From NCBI GenBank assembly GCA_013400155.1, contig VXBM01000876.1, positions 126,461 through 190,460 of the forward strand: 64,000 nt of DNA, read 5' to 3'. The stretch's first letter is position 1. Each line of letters starts with the position of its first letter. Positions 1 through 11,275 of this stretch are shown piece after piece. Position numbers and translations under genes: made by a program. The DNA comes from Helopsaltes ochotensis. Its lineage: Eukaryota; Chordata; Aves; Passeriformes; Locustellidae. The notes under the pieces are model-generated. The model saw only the letters and a program-made list of their open reading frames with translations, made no database searches and was not told the origin of the DNA.

Positions 1-1500
1 CCTGACAAGGAATATTAACATGTGATCTATTAATATCTACAGAACATTTTCATAAGTCATGGCAATACATAAGATCCGTGGGCCATTTTTTATTGCCGTT
101 ATGGTTGCTACCAGTTCATTTCAGAGTCAAATACATGTTACTACGTGCTGCATGTTACTAGGTGCACTAAACCCTGCTTGGAATAAATCTCCATGAGCTC
201 TCTGAACACTGACATCAGCAACAGTTGATGTTAATCAATATGGCTCTCATATTACCTCCAAAGGCCTGAAACACTGACATAAAATTCTAATTAGCAGGTA
301 TATACATACATATGCATACATATGTATATGTATGCATATAAACATAACCTTGCAAGAGAGATAGGAAGGAGTAGAAAACCATTATTTGTTTTCTTAGTAT
401 TGTCTGATACATTGTAATGATTGCCACTGAGGAGACTCCTATGCAGGATTTACACTTGAGGGAAAAGCAGGGGGTTCATTTTAAACGACACACTCAAAAA
501 AATCAAGATTGGTAGCAAGGCAGAAGGCAAGTAATTATGTGGAAGACCACGGATTCTGCTCTGATAACCTGTTTCCAGCAAAAAATAGTAGAGATATGGC
601 AATAAGAGCCACTACCTTCTGGATGATGTCAAAAGGGAAATTGTCTTGACAAATGAGGGAGATTTTAAATGTGAGTTTTCTCTGACCTACAATACAAGGA
701 AAGGTTATGCTAATATGTTAAGGCACAGGACTTTGCTAATGGCTGAGCTGTAGACGAGGCAGTGTAGCTCAAGACAAGAGTCAGGTCTTTGTACTCCTCT
801 TTCCCTGAGTGACTGAGAAACACTCATTATCCTGTCCTAGGTTATCCTATTATAAATGCTCTTAGCTTATTATAAATGTTCTCTGATATAAATGTCACAA
901 ACAGTGATCCTGGAGAAGAAAGTGTAAAGTTTCTGGCACGAGGAGGACAAACTACTTCTGTTTTAAAACTAAGAACAGCAGTTGTCTTGTCTAAGCCAAA
1001 TTCTGTTTCATGAGTAGTCATCTATCAATCTATGCAATCAGCTATAAATATTTCCACTTTTTTCCCAAAATACTTTTTTTTTCTGATGAAAGCTTAGTTT
1101 GGCCCTGAATTATTCTACATATACTTCTCCCTATGAACAGTGAACTGAAAAAAAATACTAATCTATTTTAAGCACCTTGAAGCCCATTTCTCTCTACAGC
1201 TAATGAACTATGCAAAGGAGCCTCAGTTGCCTTGGGGAAGCTTGTCAAAACCATCACAAGGAGCCTTTCTAAAGCCTAAAGGACATGTATCATAATGTAT
1301 AAAATTTGTCATAGCATATCATTATTACCTTTTGGGAGGCTTGTTACAACAATTATGGATGATTAAGCCACATTAAAAACAAAAGGCTGTTCCGTGACCA
1401 GCAGAACAAAAGAAACTGAGTTTACCACGGTTTGGGGTGGGGTTTTTTGGCTGTCTAGTTTAGGGTGATAGAAAATGAGTCTTCATTAAAGGTTTTCCTG
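1..1500. other. Unique AT-rich noncoding sequence
   Basis: I see no gene, exon with paired splice signals, or recognisable transposon. The stretch holds short AT-rich simple sequence, including a TATG/CATA-type palindrome at 311-338, and otherwise ordinary AT-rich sequence with frequent stop codons in all frames. Confidence 0.6.
311..338. repeat. Perfect 28-nt AT-rich palindrome in CATA/TATG simple repeat
   Basis: The arms are 311-323 and 326-338, 13 nt each and fully complementary, with a 2-nt centre. They lie inside a degenerate (TACA)/(TATG) microsatellite spanning about 301-340. Such palindromes arise easily from alternating purine-pyrimidine simple repeats, so no function is implied. 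Confidence 0.85.
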
Positions 1501-1512
1501 ACATAAAGATGT

Positions 1513-1760
1513 TTGCAGGAGACCTCTGCGGGGAGGATTCTTTGGCATCCAATACTGCGGTTATGCAAGATTGTGTGGGTTGTCCGTGGCTGCAAAACTC
1601 AGACCCGTGTAATTATCTCTGAGACCTCTACCTTCCACAAATCTTGTTGCAATGAACTGTGCAGAAATCATCAGAAGTTGCTGGGGGAATGTGGGAGGCA
1701 CACGAATGCCTTTAGAAAGGTACATAATTGCAGCCCGATGATAACTGGGGGACAAGGCTG
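1513..1760. other. CpG-bearing patch, unrecognised
   Basis: Six CpG dinucleotides fall in about 220 bp (near 1529, 1558, 1583, 1605, 1702 and 1736), against a background where CpG is rare. Short open frames of 71-87 codons on both strands cross the patch, but none resembles a protein I know. It could be a conserved noncoding element, an old repeat, or chance. Confidence 0.3.
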
Positions 1761-1828
1761 AAAAAGTGCCTGACATTCAGCCCTCCTTGCTGTTTTTACT
1801 GTTCCTTTCTCACTTACTTTCACTTCAG

Positions 1829-1959
1829 ACTGAGAAACAGTGTGAACACCATTATGTAGAAGAATGCACACAACTCTCACCTGGCAGAAGGATGGAAAGG
1901 GCAGTTTGGCCCAAGGGAGAAACTCATACTCAGCACATAAACTGCAATGTCAAGTACAG
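1829..1959 (+). other. Exon-like segment with both splice signals (speculative)
   Basis: A pyrimidine-rich tract ending in CAG at 1828 resembles a 3' splice site, and CAG|GTGTG at 1957-1964 resembles a 5' splice site. The 131 bp between them is open in the frame that starts at 1829 and is part of a longer open frame (1766-2029). The encoded residues include several Cys, His and Arg but no family I recognise. Paired splice-like signals are common by chance in 64 kb, so this is only a flag. Confidence 0.12.
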
Positions 1960-2040
1960 GTGTGCCCTTTTCTCTGCTCTCCACAAGCCTTGCACAGTAA
2001 GGAGTGCCAGACTCAACAGGAGCAGGTAGACTAGCCTCAG

Positions 2041-5000
2041 GCACGCTCTGGAAAGATGAGATTTGAAATCTTTGTCATGAGGAGGGAACAGCACTCCGGT
2101 CCTTAGCTACTCAGCTAATGTGTAAAAAGCACTTCAGTTTTGTATCCTGCAGCCAACCTTGCTCAGTGTGTCGGCTGTTTTGAGGCTCAAACACAAATGC
2201 TTAACTGTCCCTCTGCACTGTGGGTTTCCTTCTGTGTGCTTTTTTTTTCCTTATTGTTTTTTAATTGTATCTAAGCCAAAGATAAATCTGATGTCTGCCT
2301 ACAGTGTGTTTTGGAGCGCCAGGCAGCAATCTCTAAACCCATCGTGACCAAACCAATGGCAATAAAACTCATCAGCACAGCCACCACAGGCTGAGACAAA
2401 GTACCGCACTACTAGAGCTCCGCCGATGCAACCAAGACAAACCAGTAGCTGTTGCACAGGAATGCTCTGCACTGCACCATGTGAAGACATTCATGGTAGT
2501 TTGCATAGTTTTTTGTTGGTTTTTTTTTTGTTTGTTTGTTTGGTTTGGTTTGTTTTTGTTTGGGGGTTTTTTGTGAAATAGAATAAATCAAGATGCTTCC
2601 TAAAATTCTGATCACTGCTGGTAATCTGATGGTGCACATAAATCTGGCTAGATAAGCCTCCACTGAGAAACTTTGAAGAAGACTAGATTGTCTAGAAACT
2701 AACAGTGTAAATTAGTTCTACCTAATAGACACCGCAATTAACTTCTGATATAATTATAGGCCACTTTTTAACTCTTCCAATTCTTTTGATCTTCAGGAAT
2801 AACCACACCAGCTAGCAATCTCTAACAAATGGAACTGCAAGTATGCAAGCCATGTATCACAAAGAAAATATTTTAATGTGTTTACAGAAAACAAATCACT
2901 ACTCTGCTCTGCTTCATCTTTCCTACCTTTTTGTAATGAAAACCATTGCCTACAGTTATTTACTTAAATCACATCTTTTATTATCCATGTTTTATGCCAA
3001 TTTCCTTTTTTTTCTGATAGCTACTTATCATAGCAAAAGCAAAACAGAAGCACTTCAATGTGGGAGTTTTATAGAAGGAAGCTTTGGTGAAGATGGGATT
3101 GATACATCAAAGTCTTATCCCATGATAACAGATGTATTTAAATATTTACCTTCATTTTTGTCCTCTACAGTTAATACAATATTTCCCTAACAGCATAAGC
3201 TGTTAAATGTATTTTCCCCTTTTTTATTCTTATTAAAATTGTGATTTGATGATATATTTGTAAAGCTGTGAATAGCTATTAACATTTCTTTAAAGGCTTC
3301 AATATTTGAATGGCCAAATTCCAGCTTGAGAAATTTGATTCTGCCTACTTAAATTGCCCTCACAGTTTCAATTAGATAACTTATTCTTCTATTCTTTATT
3401 CCCTCAAACTGTTCTGCAGCATTGCTGCCACTATTAAACAGCTGCTCAATTTTGCCCCAGAGGTGGCTTAACTGATCCCTATAAACAAAACAAAATGCAT
3501 AAAACAAACTTAATTTTTTTTCTGGATGAAAGTTGGTAAATATAAGGTTTATTTTGTGTAAGTATTGTTTTTGAATACCCATGTTTCTGCTCATTTTAAG
3601 GGCAATGATATAGAAACCTTTCCCACAGTGTCCTATTAAGAGCGCTCTGGAAAGAACAGGAGGATTCATATTCCATACCTGTTTAGAGACTTTCCAAGGA
3701 CAATCACCAAGAATACTGCCTTTAAATTGTAGGTGTCTGGCCATATGGGTATAAGAATGACCCCACCAAAGAAACAAGAGAACTGTAGGCTAAATGTGAA
3801 TATCCAAAAAACGCCTCAGAAAGGCAGCCATGCATGGCGTGTCAGATATACCGTGGAGGACTCCTCCTCACATGCTTTTGGAAGTCCTGTCAGGGCCTTT
3901 AGAGGGAAATGCAGATATCTTTAGAAGACTTTTCCATATACTAGAATCTCAGCCTGAAGCTATGCAGTTGCTACACAGTAATATTACTGGACTAAGAAAA
4001 AAATATTCTTCCTACATTTGTCAAACCTGTGAGATTCTCCTCCTCGGAAGATCAGAAGTACCAAAGACCACTATCTGCATCATTTAAGAGAAGTTTTAGT
4101 GGGACCACAGACTGACAGCGTGCAATGCATTAAAGATTTTTTTTTTTTTCCTATCCAGACCTGTATTTCTGCTCTTTACAAGGGACCTGCTCAGATTACA
4201 GTGGTTACTGCAACTTCAAGGTAATGCGATGCAACTGGGAGGTCGCGTGGGAAATCCCTGTGTAACTGCACATCAATAATTAAGCAAAATTTCAGAACAG
4301 GCGTTTGGATTTGGGCCTTTGTAAATTAAATCCTCCCTCCTTTCTTCATACAAGATTTCTATAGATAAATCTTCAAATGGGCCTAGGACAGGTAGGCCCC
4401 GGGCTCATAAAAGCTATATATAAACTGAAACTATTTCTGGGATCAATTAAGAAGGCATGTTTAAATATAGAACCTGTGAAAGTTGAAGGAATACTTAAAC
4501 ATTTATAATTTTGAGTGCTACTGTGGCTGAACAGGGCCTCTTCTTTTTCCCTTCCTCCTGTTTCCTGGGGTGGATGACACATACTTGGCGAGTACCTTAG
4601 AACAGGCATTCCTCTGGGTTTTTTCTGCTATTCTGTCTTGAAGAAAACAACCTGCACTCCTGGAGAAAGATAAATACTCTTCTGCAATATTTTTTTCTCT
4701 TTGGGGGATATGAGGCTTTTCACTTTTCTTGATGAACTGATGAGGTTTAGAGCATCACCTCAAAGACTTTCTGCACTTTGAGATTTCTCATCTTCTTTTT
4801 TGCCTATTTCTTCCCAATTCTGCTTTATTTTTTTTCCCGAAAGTTTAATCTTCATCCGCATATTTTTCATATCTGTGAATCTTCATGCAGTCCAATCTTT
4901 TTCTATATATTCTATTTCAGACACTGAATCTCTTCTCTTCCTTTCCCATCCCCATTCTGTGTCCCTTTCAGTTCTTTCTCAGCCCCAGGCTTTTCCCTGC

Positions 5001-6019
5001 CTCAGCATTAGGGGGAAAACGCTGCCTACCAATCTCTCCGATTATATTGAGCTGCACTTCAGGATACAGATCTGAGCTTTAGCATTACTTTCTGCCTCCT
5101 GCTTGTGCTGAAGGGCTGAGACAAATGAGACAACAATACTCAACCCTGGATGTTGAAAATAGCATTGCAGAAAATGTCAGGGCTGCAGAGTCTTAGTGCA
5201 ACGTGAGAACCTGGAGCAAATCAGGCCAAGTAAGGGCAGGGCAGCTTATGAATCAGCACAATATCCAACTGGTAATGCAAATCCAAAACAAAGTTAGGAG
5301 TTCACTAGAACTGTGTCAACTACAAAGGATCAATATTTAAAATAAAACTATAACCAAAGCATACCAGGATTCCTCTTAAAAATCAAGGTTGCCACAACAC
5401 TAAGGGAGTCTCTGTCTTTAATAATAAAACACTTGTGGCTTTTTATCACTCCCTCTCACCAGAGGATGAGCAAAGACAGCATGAAACGTACCTTGGTGTT
5501 GTTGCTGCAAAGACTGACAGCATCAGTCTCATGTGCCTCATGTTCTGTGTTCCAAAAAGTGCTCTGGTATGGATGTGGGCTTTACTTGAAATGGCAGGTC
5601 TTCCCCAGCATTTCTTAAACAAATTTCTTAGTCTCAAAGAAAACATGTTCAAATTTTACAAATTTGCCTCATTTCCGCAGTTCAGCCGCTGTTGTTAGGC
5701 AAAAAAACGTCTTGTCTGTAAGGAAGAGAACACACTTAGTAAATGTCAATGCTAAAGAATGGTGGTTTTGTGGCTGTCTCATTGTGTATCACATTTCCTA
5801 AAACATTACCAAAGTAACACTGTGCAGTCAACCCAGCTGAGGAAAAAAAAATGCTCTGATAGAAAGATCTTATTCTTTATGGTCAGATTTCCGTATAGAA
5901 TGCATCTGCCCAAAGTGAATTTGGAATGGAAATTTTCACAAATCAAGGTGTGCAAATTATCCAGCCTTTTTTTCTCAGCCTCCACAGTTGCACCGTACTT
6001 GAGTTCAGGTCCTTATTAT
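2041..6019. other. Unique noncoding sequence
   Basis: No gene or transposon is recognised. A minus-strand open frame of 142 codons at 3349-3777 is the longest here. It has no domain that I recognise and no splice context, so I treat it as chance. A T/G tract at 2508-2574 is listed separately. Confidence 0.5.
2508..2574 (+). repeat. T/G-only low-complexity tract
   Basis: This 67-bp stretch is made only of T and G on the plus strand (A and C on the minus strand). It consists of TTTG-like units with a run of five G. It belongs to a set of similar strand-asymmetric tracts across the window. Confidence 0.85.
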
Positions 6020-6190
6020 TGGTGGTTTAGCACCAGCAGGAAACTAAACTCCCAATAAGCCACTCCACTTCCCCCACCTGTTTTGGTGAGGGAGGGACAA
6101 AAGCAGACACTGTAGAAGCAAAATTTACTGGAAGCAAAAAGCAGTGAAATAAGAAAGGCACAGTAGCAACAGCATCATTAAGAGCACAAG

Positions 6191-6203
6191 CACACACACA
6201 CAC
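6191..6203. repeat. (CA)n microsatellite
   Basis: A short dinucleotide CA run of about six units is followed by an A run. It sits within the LTR-like interval. Confidence 0.9.
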
Positions 6204-6224
6204 AAAAAAGGTGTTTTACCCACC

Positions 6225-6304
6225 TTTATTTTTAAGATACAAAATGCCATTAATAGTATTCAGACGATGCAGATCACACTGTCCTGTAGAGCTACATCCT
6301 GGAT
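6225..6304 (+). repeat. Arm 1 of an 80-bp inverted duplication
   Basis: The reverse complement of this block recurs at 10549-10628 with 79 of 80 bases identical; the only difference is the base at 6264. Identity stops abruptly at both ends. The block is AT-rich at its left end and contains no long open frame. See the matching entry for arm 2. Its identity as a transposon fragment is unknown. Confidence 0.95.
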
Positions 6305-6440
6305 GTGTTAATTCACACCTCAACTTAGTTCCACACGGCCACCAGGACCAAAACCATGATGGTGGTTGCTCCCGGTGGGATTTTTGCATGTGGTTTCCCC
6401 AGGTAACAGCAAGATCTACACTTTCTAGTAAGCATAATAA

Positions 6441-8857
6441 ACACCATAACCATAAAGCTAAGATTTCAAAGAAAACACTCTCAACGCTTCAGAAAGACTC
6501 AAACTGAAAAAAAGACTGTACTTTTTTTTCTGTGTTGATAGACACTTAAATGCATTAGTTATTATTGAGCACTTAATAACTGTATTTGCATTACGTATTC
6601 AATTTGATTTTTAAAACTGAGAATACTGCAGCACATTTACCATACGTTACTTAAGAAACCATTATCTATGGTTAGAAATAATAGAGAAGAGTCTGGATCT
6701 TTGTGTATAATTTGCCAATGTAATCTGCATTTTTCTGAAAGCCCATAAAATAAAACCTTTCCAATTAGAGATTAAAAGAATAGCATTCAACTCATGATTG
6801 TAAGAAAAAGAAAGAAAATTACAGTTTTAAAAGAAACCACTACACAATCATAGCTTATCTATTTACTTAAATTTTAATTTTATGGTTCTCCAAATGTGCC
6901 AGATACATAAGAAAATGTGAATTGTTTCTATTCATGTATTTCTACTGTGCATCCATTGATAAAACACAGACAGTTTTGTATACAACACATCCCTGAAAGT
7001 TAAAAGTAAACAAAACCACTGTTTAATATTCGGAGTCTTGAAGGTTACACTGACACAGTGTTTGTCAGTGTATTTCCTAAATTCAAAATATAAATTTATT
7101 TTTAAACTCTTTTTTCCACACAGACAAATTTTGTCACACCGATATAAAGAAATATGCAATTATTGCTCAAAACATATATAATTTATGGTTTAAAGACTGG
7201 CCATGATTAAAAAGGATCCTAAACATTTTCCTGAACAAGAGTTATTTAGGGTGAGGTTCAAATTGTAGTTACTGCTGTTCAATGCTGTGTTCCCTGTAGT
7301 TTTCCACCGTGGCATATCCTTTCTATTGTGTAGTATTTGGGTTTTGGCAGATGGTGTAACATAATATTAGCACAGGATAATGCCTAGTGACACACGAACC
7401 CATGGCACTGCATGACATGCAAGAGGGAGGCCCAGACTGTGGAAACTAAGAATGGACAAAATTAAATGCTTCCTTAACTTCGACACTGTAATTACCATTT
7501 TCTTGTTAATATTTATATGTTGGTGTATGTACACGTGTGTGTGTCTATATATTTATATATATGAAAACAGTTCTTCTTCATAAGCAGGCCTTGGATTAAA
7601 TGAAATACAAGAACCTACGTCTGAAACACTTCAAAGTTTGAACAAACCTCAGACTTTGATCTTGGCCTGAGTGAGTCTTGCTGTGATTGCAGAGTCAGTG
7701 ATGGTGAATCCATCACTTGCTGTTAGCACCTGCATGAGAACCCTTGCTTGTTTATTTAGTCTCACTCCCCAAACTTAAGGAACCCGCTTGTTTCCCATAA
7801 AGGTAAATGCTGTCATATCATTACTGACCTGGATGCTTAGTAACCTATTGCTGCATTCTTGCTATTAACTAATAACTTCAAGAAATGTTTCTGGCCTACA
7901 AAATACTGCTTATTATTTAGGCATCATGCTGGTAAGCTTAGTTTCACTGGGTTTTGTCATGATCCTACATTGCTTATAAACACAGATCTAGAGAATCTCC
8001 TCTGAACTTATTCACTTAATCTTGTGGGGCCCTCAGATCCATGCAGGAAGATTTGAAAATGATACAGTAAACAGGAAAATGTCATTACAGCAAGAGTCAA
8101 GCCTAAGCTGTAAATCGGAGCCCTAAGCTTCTTTGGGGTTTCTGGCTGGCAGTTCTCCAGCACTGGACAGTTCTGGCCATGTTTAGCATTTTGCACATAT
8201 TCTTCTCTTAATTAAGTTATATCAATGCCATCTCATGCAAATGGTGAATGTATGAAATATATGCATTGCATACCCAGATATGAATTTCAAAATCGGTTAA
8301 AATAATCATGTCACATTAAATAGTGTAAAGGGACAGAAGGTTCAAGTGGGAGGCTTTGGCAGTTTGAGCAGACATCCTTAAATCAACAACATAAATTTTA
8401 GTATAGTAATTGTATTACACCAAATGTCTGTGTTAACAGGATGCTGCTTCCAGACTATTTACAGAGAATGCAAGAGAGAAGTAAAATAATATTAACACAT
8501 TCATATTTTTTCTAACATCTTTGTTTTTTTAAAATCTTCTGCAAACAATCTAGCCCAAACAAATCTTTGTTTTTATAATCTACTCAATTTCTAAAACCCC
8601 TACTGGGTTAGACTTTGCTATTAAAATATGATTTTTTAATTTTTTTTCATAGGAAACGTTCACTCAGATATTGCACAGTGTTTTCCTCAATATATGACTT
8701 TACCATTGCAAGAAATTATAATTTCCAGAGTCTCGTTTAAGCTCGTTTCTAATAACAATTCACAGACAAGTATACGTTAATTTATCACATCAGTCAGGAG
8801 CACCAACACATTGGGACACTCTGGGAAAGCAAGCAGACTAAAAATTGTCAAGATTTT

Positions 8858-8860
<3 letters not shown>
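6441..8860. other. Unique AT-rich noncoding sequence
   Basis: No gene or recognisable repeat is seen apart from a TG/TA-type microsatellite near 7531-7562. Open frames are short and uninformative. Confidence 0.55.
7531..7562. repeat. Mixed TG/TA microsatellite
   Basis: A run of alternating purine-pyrimidine dinucleotides: ACACGTGTGTGTGTC, then TATATATTTATATATAT. Confidence 0.85.
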
Positions 8861-8918
<58 letters not shown>

Positions 8919-8943
8919 TTTTTTTTTTTTTTTTTTTTTATTT

Positions 8944-8976
<33 letters not shown>
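8861..8976 (+). repeat. Poly-T tract, 116 bp
   Basis: The tract is nearly pure T, with interruptions only at 8917 (A), 8940 (A) and 8945 (C). It could be the poly-A tail of a minus-strand retrocopy, but I see no gene-like body at 8977-9420, where the body of a minus-strand copy would lie. It could also be a slippage-expanded homopolymer. No flanking target-site duplication is obvious. CR1, the main avian LINE, does not leave poly-A tails, which makes a tract this long notable. Confidence 0.9.
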
Positions 8977-8980
<4 letters not shown>

Positions 8981-10548
8981 GGATTGTAATGAGGTCAAGG
9001 GAATCAGAAAATCCCCTGATTTTTACACAAGAAATCCCAAGACCATGTGTTCACCTAATCTTGGTTCTGGTACCATTCCACAAGCCATAAGCAATGGCTA
9101 CCAGGGCAAATTCTGCAGTACACCTGAAGCACCCAAGTAACACAAAATATTTGGTGCCAAGTATTCTCTTTGTGCTTTGCAGGGGCTATTTCATCCTCAC
9201 CCTGGGCAATCTTTGATTGGTGAAGTGCAGCAAGCAAAGCTCTTGGAGTGTGACTCTTCCAGTTTTGTTTCCCCAAAGAGAAGTTCCTTCACAATCTCTG
9301 AGGTTGTCCCACAGCTGAACCAACTTATCCTGAAGTAGAGGTGGGTCAGGAGATTAGTTTTGAGCCATCCCAAAGCCACTAGCCATACCAGGGCTGCTCA
9401 GAGATGGTGGGCAGTCCACTGGTAATCTCAACACCTTGAAACAGTATTTGAGCTTTATGTGGATGAGAATCTGGAAAAATGTGGGGAACACATGAAAATA
9501 ACTCGTTCCAAGCAAGGTTCGTGAAGAGTCAGTGAAATCTGCTCAATGCACACTAAGGTCTAACACCATGCTGACTGCACCCCCTTCCCTTTCTCTCCCC
9601 TTCTCCTTCTCTCTCACCTCTCTGAGCCAGTAAAACCATATAAGGCAGAGGGATTTGGGTGTCTAAGTAACTATCTCAAAGTTAGAAAGCCACAATGATA
9701 TAAAAATTGTTTTAATTTTAATAAGCAGTTAAAGAGATTTCTTATTATGCTAAACACTCAGATTGGGTCCCTACTGCTACAAAATGTACAAACACCAATA
9801 AATGTTCCAAATCAAGTTTTTGTATTAACATTAAACTGGATAACCTAAAAGGAAGGTAATTGCTATTTAATTCTAGCATCCTTACAGGTGTCATTTTAGC
9901 TATTGTCTCAGGTTACTGAGATCTGTACTTAGTTTTGTAAGTTTGTATATTCTATGTTACAGAGTTACTACAGAGTGAGACTAATTGAGATCACCATGGG
10001 AGTTAAGATTACATATTGATAAATGCCAGGATGATATTGTGCTTCAATAATCCTCATCAGTGCAGCCGTGAAAATTAATGCTATTTCTGTATTGCACTAT
10101 TTTCTGCAAACAGTTTGAATGGAAAACATCTGATCTGGAATTGTTTGCAGTGGAGAAAAGCAGCCTGCATATTCAAGGATCTGACATATTTGTAAACCAG
10201 CAATTATGGCATATACCCAGCAATTTGAAATATTTCTGAATTGTTCAGCACATCCCCAAATTGCTCATGTAATGAAAGCGCATGAAAATGTTATTATCAT
10301 TGTTTCTAGTTGTCTTTCATTTCCCACTGGAAACTTTTTTGTCAGCTTAATACATTTTTGTTTGTTTTCAGCTCTAGCTTTATTTGGTTTTGGTCCTGGA
10401 ATGAAAATGAGCTAATGACACCTTTTCTCAGTCTGCAGAGGCTTCCTCTGTCTAGCAAGAGCAGATTAGCTGCTCAGTGCATGATCTCAGAGTGAGATTG
10501 AGTGACGCTGCTTTATTTGTTTACTCATATTTATTGCAGAGGAGGGGG
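8977..10548. other. Noncoding, no recognisable element
   Basis: The first 450 bp are slightly richer in G+C, with minus-strand open frames of 60-73 codons that match nothing I know. A pyrimidine-only stretch occurs at about 9581-9618. The remainder is unique AT-rich sequence. Confidence 0.45.
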
Positions 10549-10628
10549 ATCCAGGATGTAGCTCTACAGGACAGTGTGATCTGCATCGACTGAATACTAT
10601 TAATGGCATTTTGTATCTTAAAAATAAA
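10549..10628 (-). repeat. Arm 2 of an 80-bp inverted duplication
   Basis: This is the reverse complement of 6225-6304 with one mismatch, separated from it by 4,244 bp. The flanks differ completely: there is a G-rich run just before 10549, and a T-rich stretch with an (ATAA)n microsatellite shortly after 10628. No short direct repeat brackets it convincingly. Confidence 0.95.
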
Positions 10629-10659
10629 TGCAATTGACTTCACTGTTTTTTTGTTTCTT

Positions 10660-10685
10660 AATAAATAAATAAATAAATAAATAAA
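10660..10685. repeat. (ATAA)n microsatellite
   Basis: About six tetranucleotide units, lying 32 bp beyond arm 2 of the inverted duplication. Confidence 0.9.
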
Positions 10686-11004
10686 AAGAAAAAATGAAAT
10701 AGAAATCTGAAGAACCTCTTGCCAAAGGCCCAATTTAACAACTCATGATATTTTTAAGAGTTTAAACCAGAAGTGGCTCAGGGATTAGGAGTGATAGTTG
10801 TATCATTTTACCCTCGGATTTTCAGTCTGAAGCTAGCCTGGTTGGTGACAAGTATTAACAGAAGCATTACTTAACAGCTTGGAACAGGATACAAAAGAAC
10901 AGTCACAATCCCCCCTACCCCATGCTCCAAATGTTCTGCACGCACTTTTCATGCTGGAAACATAGAACAGCTGTAGCTCCCCCCCTAAAAAATAGCTCTC
11001 AGAT

Positions 11005-11275
11005 GACTTTCCTGCCTAATCCATAAGTGGAGCTGAGTTGCTTTATTCTCTGCAGCATGGCCACACAGCCAGGGAGAAGCAGGGGTGGCTGCAGCCTCTC
11101 CATCCTCAGCTGCTGCCAAAGGAGCACCTCGGGAGCTCAGGCAGGCTCTTAGAAAATGGAGTGGTTCTCTGGATGCACCGAGCCACAGGGGACCGGGCTG
11201 GCACACACAGAAAGGAGTGCTGAAGAGAGGAGGCTTACCTCAAAAGCAAATCAGCCAGCACAAAGAACTTGGATG
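11005..11275. other. GC-richer patch, function unknown
   Basis: This patch is visibly richer in G+C than its surroundings. It starts with a pyrimidine tract and CAG (a 3' splice-like site ending at 11054) followed by ATGGCC; that frame closes after about 32 codons. On the minus strand a strong 5' splice-like GAG|GTAAGC lies at about 11238-11246. The two signals are on opposite strands and do not define one exon. It may be an old repeat, a lncRNA exon or an enhancer. Confidence 0.25.

Larger units (their letters stand above)
6020..6440 (-). mobile_element. Probable fragment of an avian ERV-L-type LTR
   Basis: Read on the minus strand, the segment ending at 6020 resembles the 3' end of the common avian ERV-L-related LTR: a G-rich stretch of the GGGGGAGTG type, then a stretch matching the 'TTTAGTTGCTGGCTGG' region, then a terminal TTAAACCA-like end finishing in CA. 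The plus-strand equivalent starts TGGTGGTTTAGCACC at 6020. A T-rich, AGTAAATTTT-like polyadenylation region follows inward, as expected. Similarity inward of about 6130 is weak, and the outer boundary near 6440 is a guess. The 80-bp duplicated block at 6225-6304 lies inside this interval, and I cannot tell whether it is native LTR sequence. No retroviral coding sequence is seen. The family assignment is from memory. Confidence 0.45.

Noticed and set aside
311..338. Palindrome as a cruciform or origin-like element
   Set aside because: It is inside a CATA/TATG simple repeat that yields palindromes by composition.
3349..3777. 142-codon minus-strand open frame
   Set aside because: No recognisable domain, no splice or promoter context, and AT-rich composition like its surroundings. 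Chance frames of this size are expected in 64 kb.
8845..9090. Poly-phenylalanine open frame
   Set aside because: Translation of the poly-T tract.
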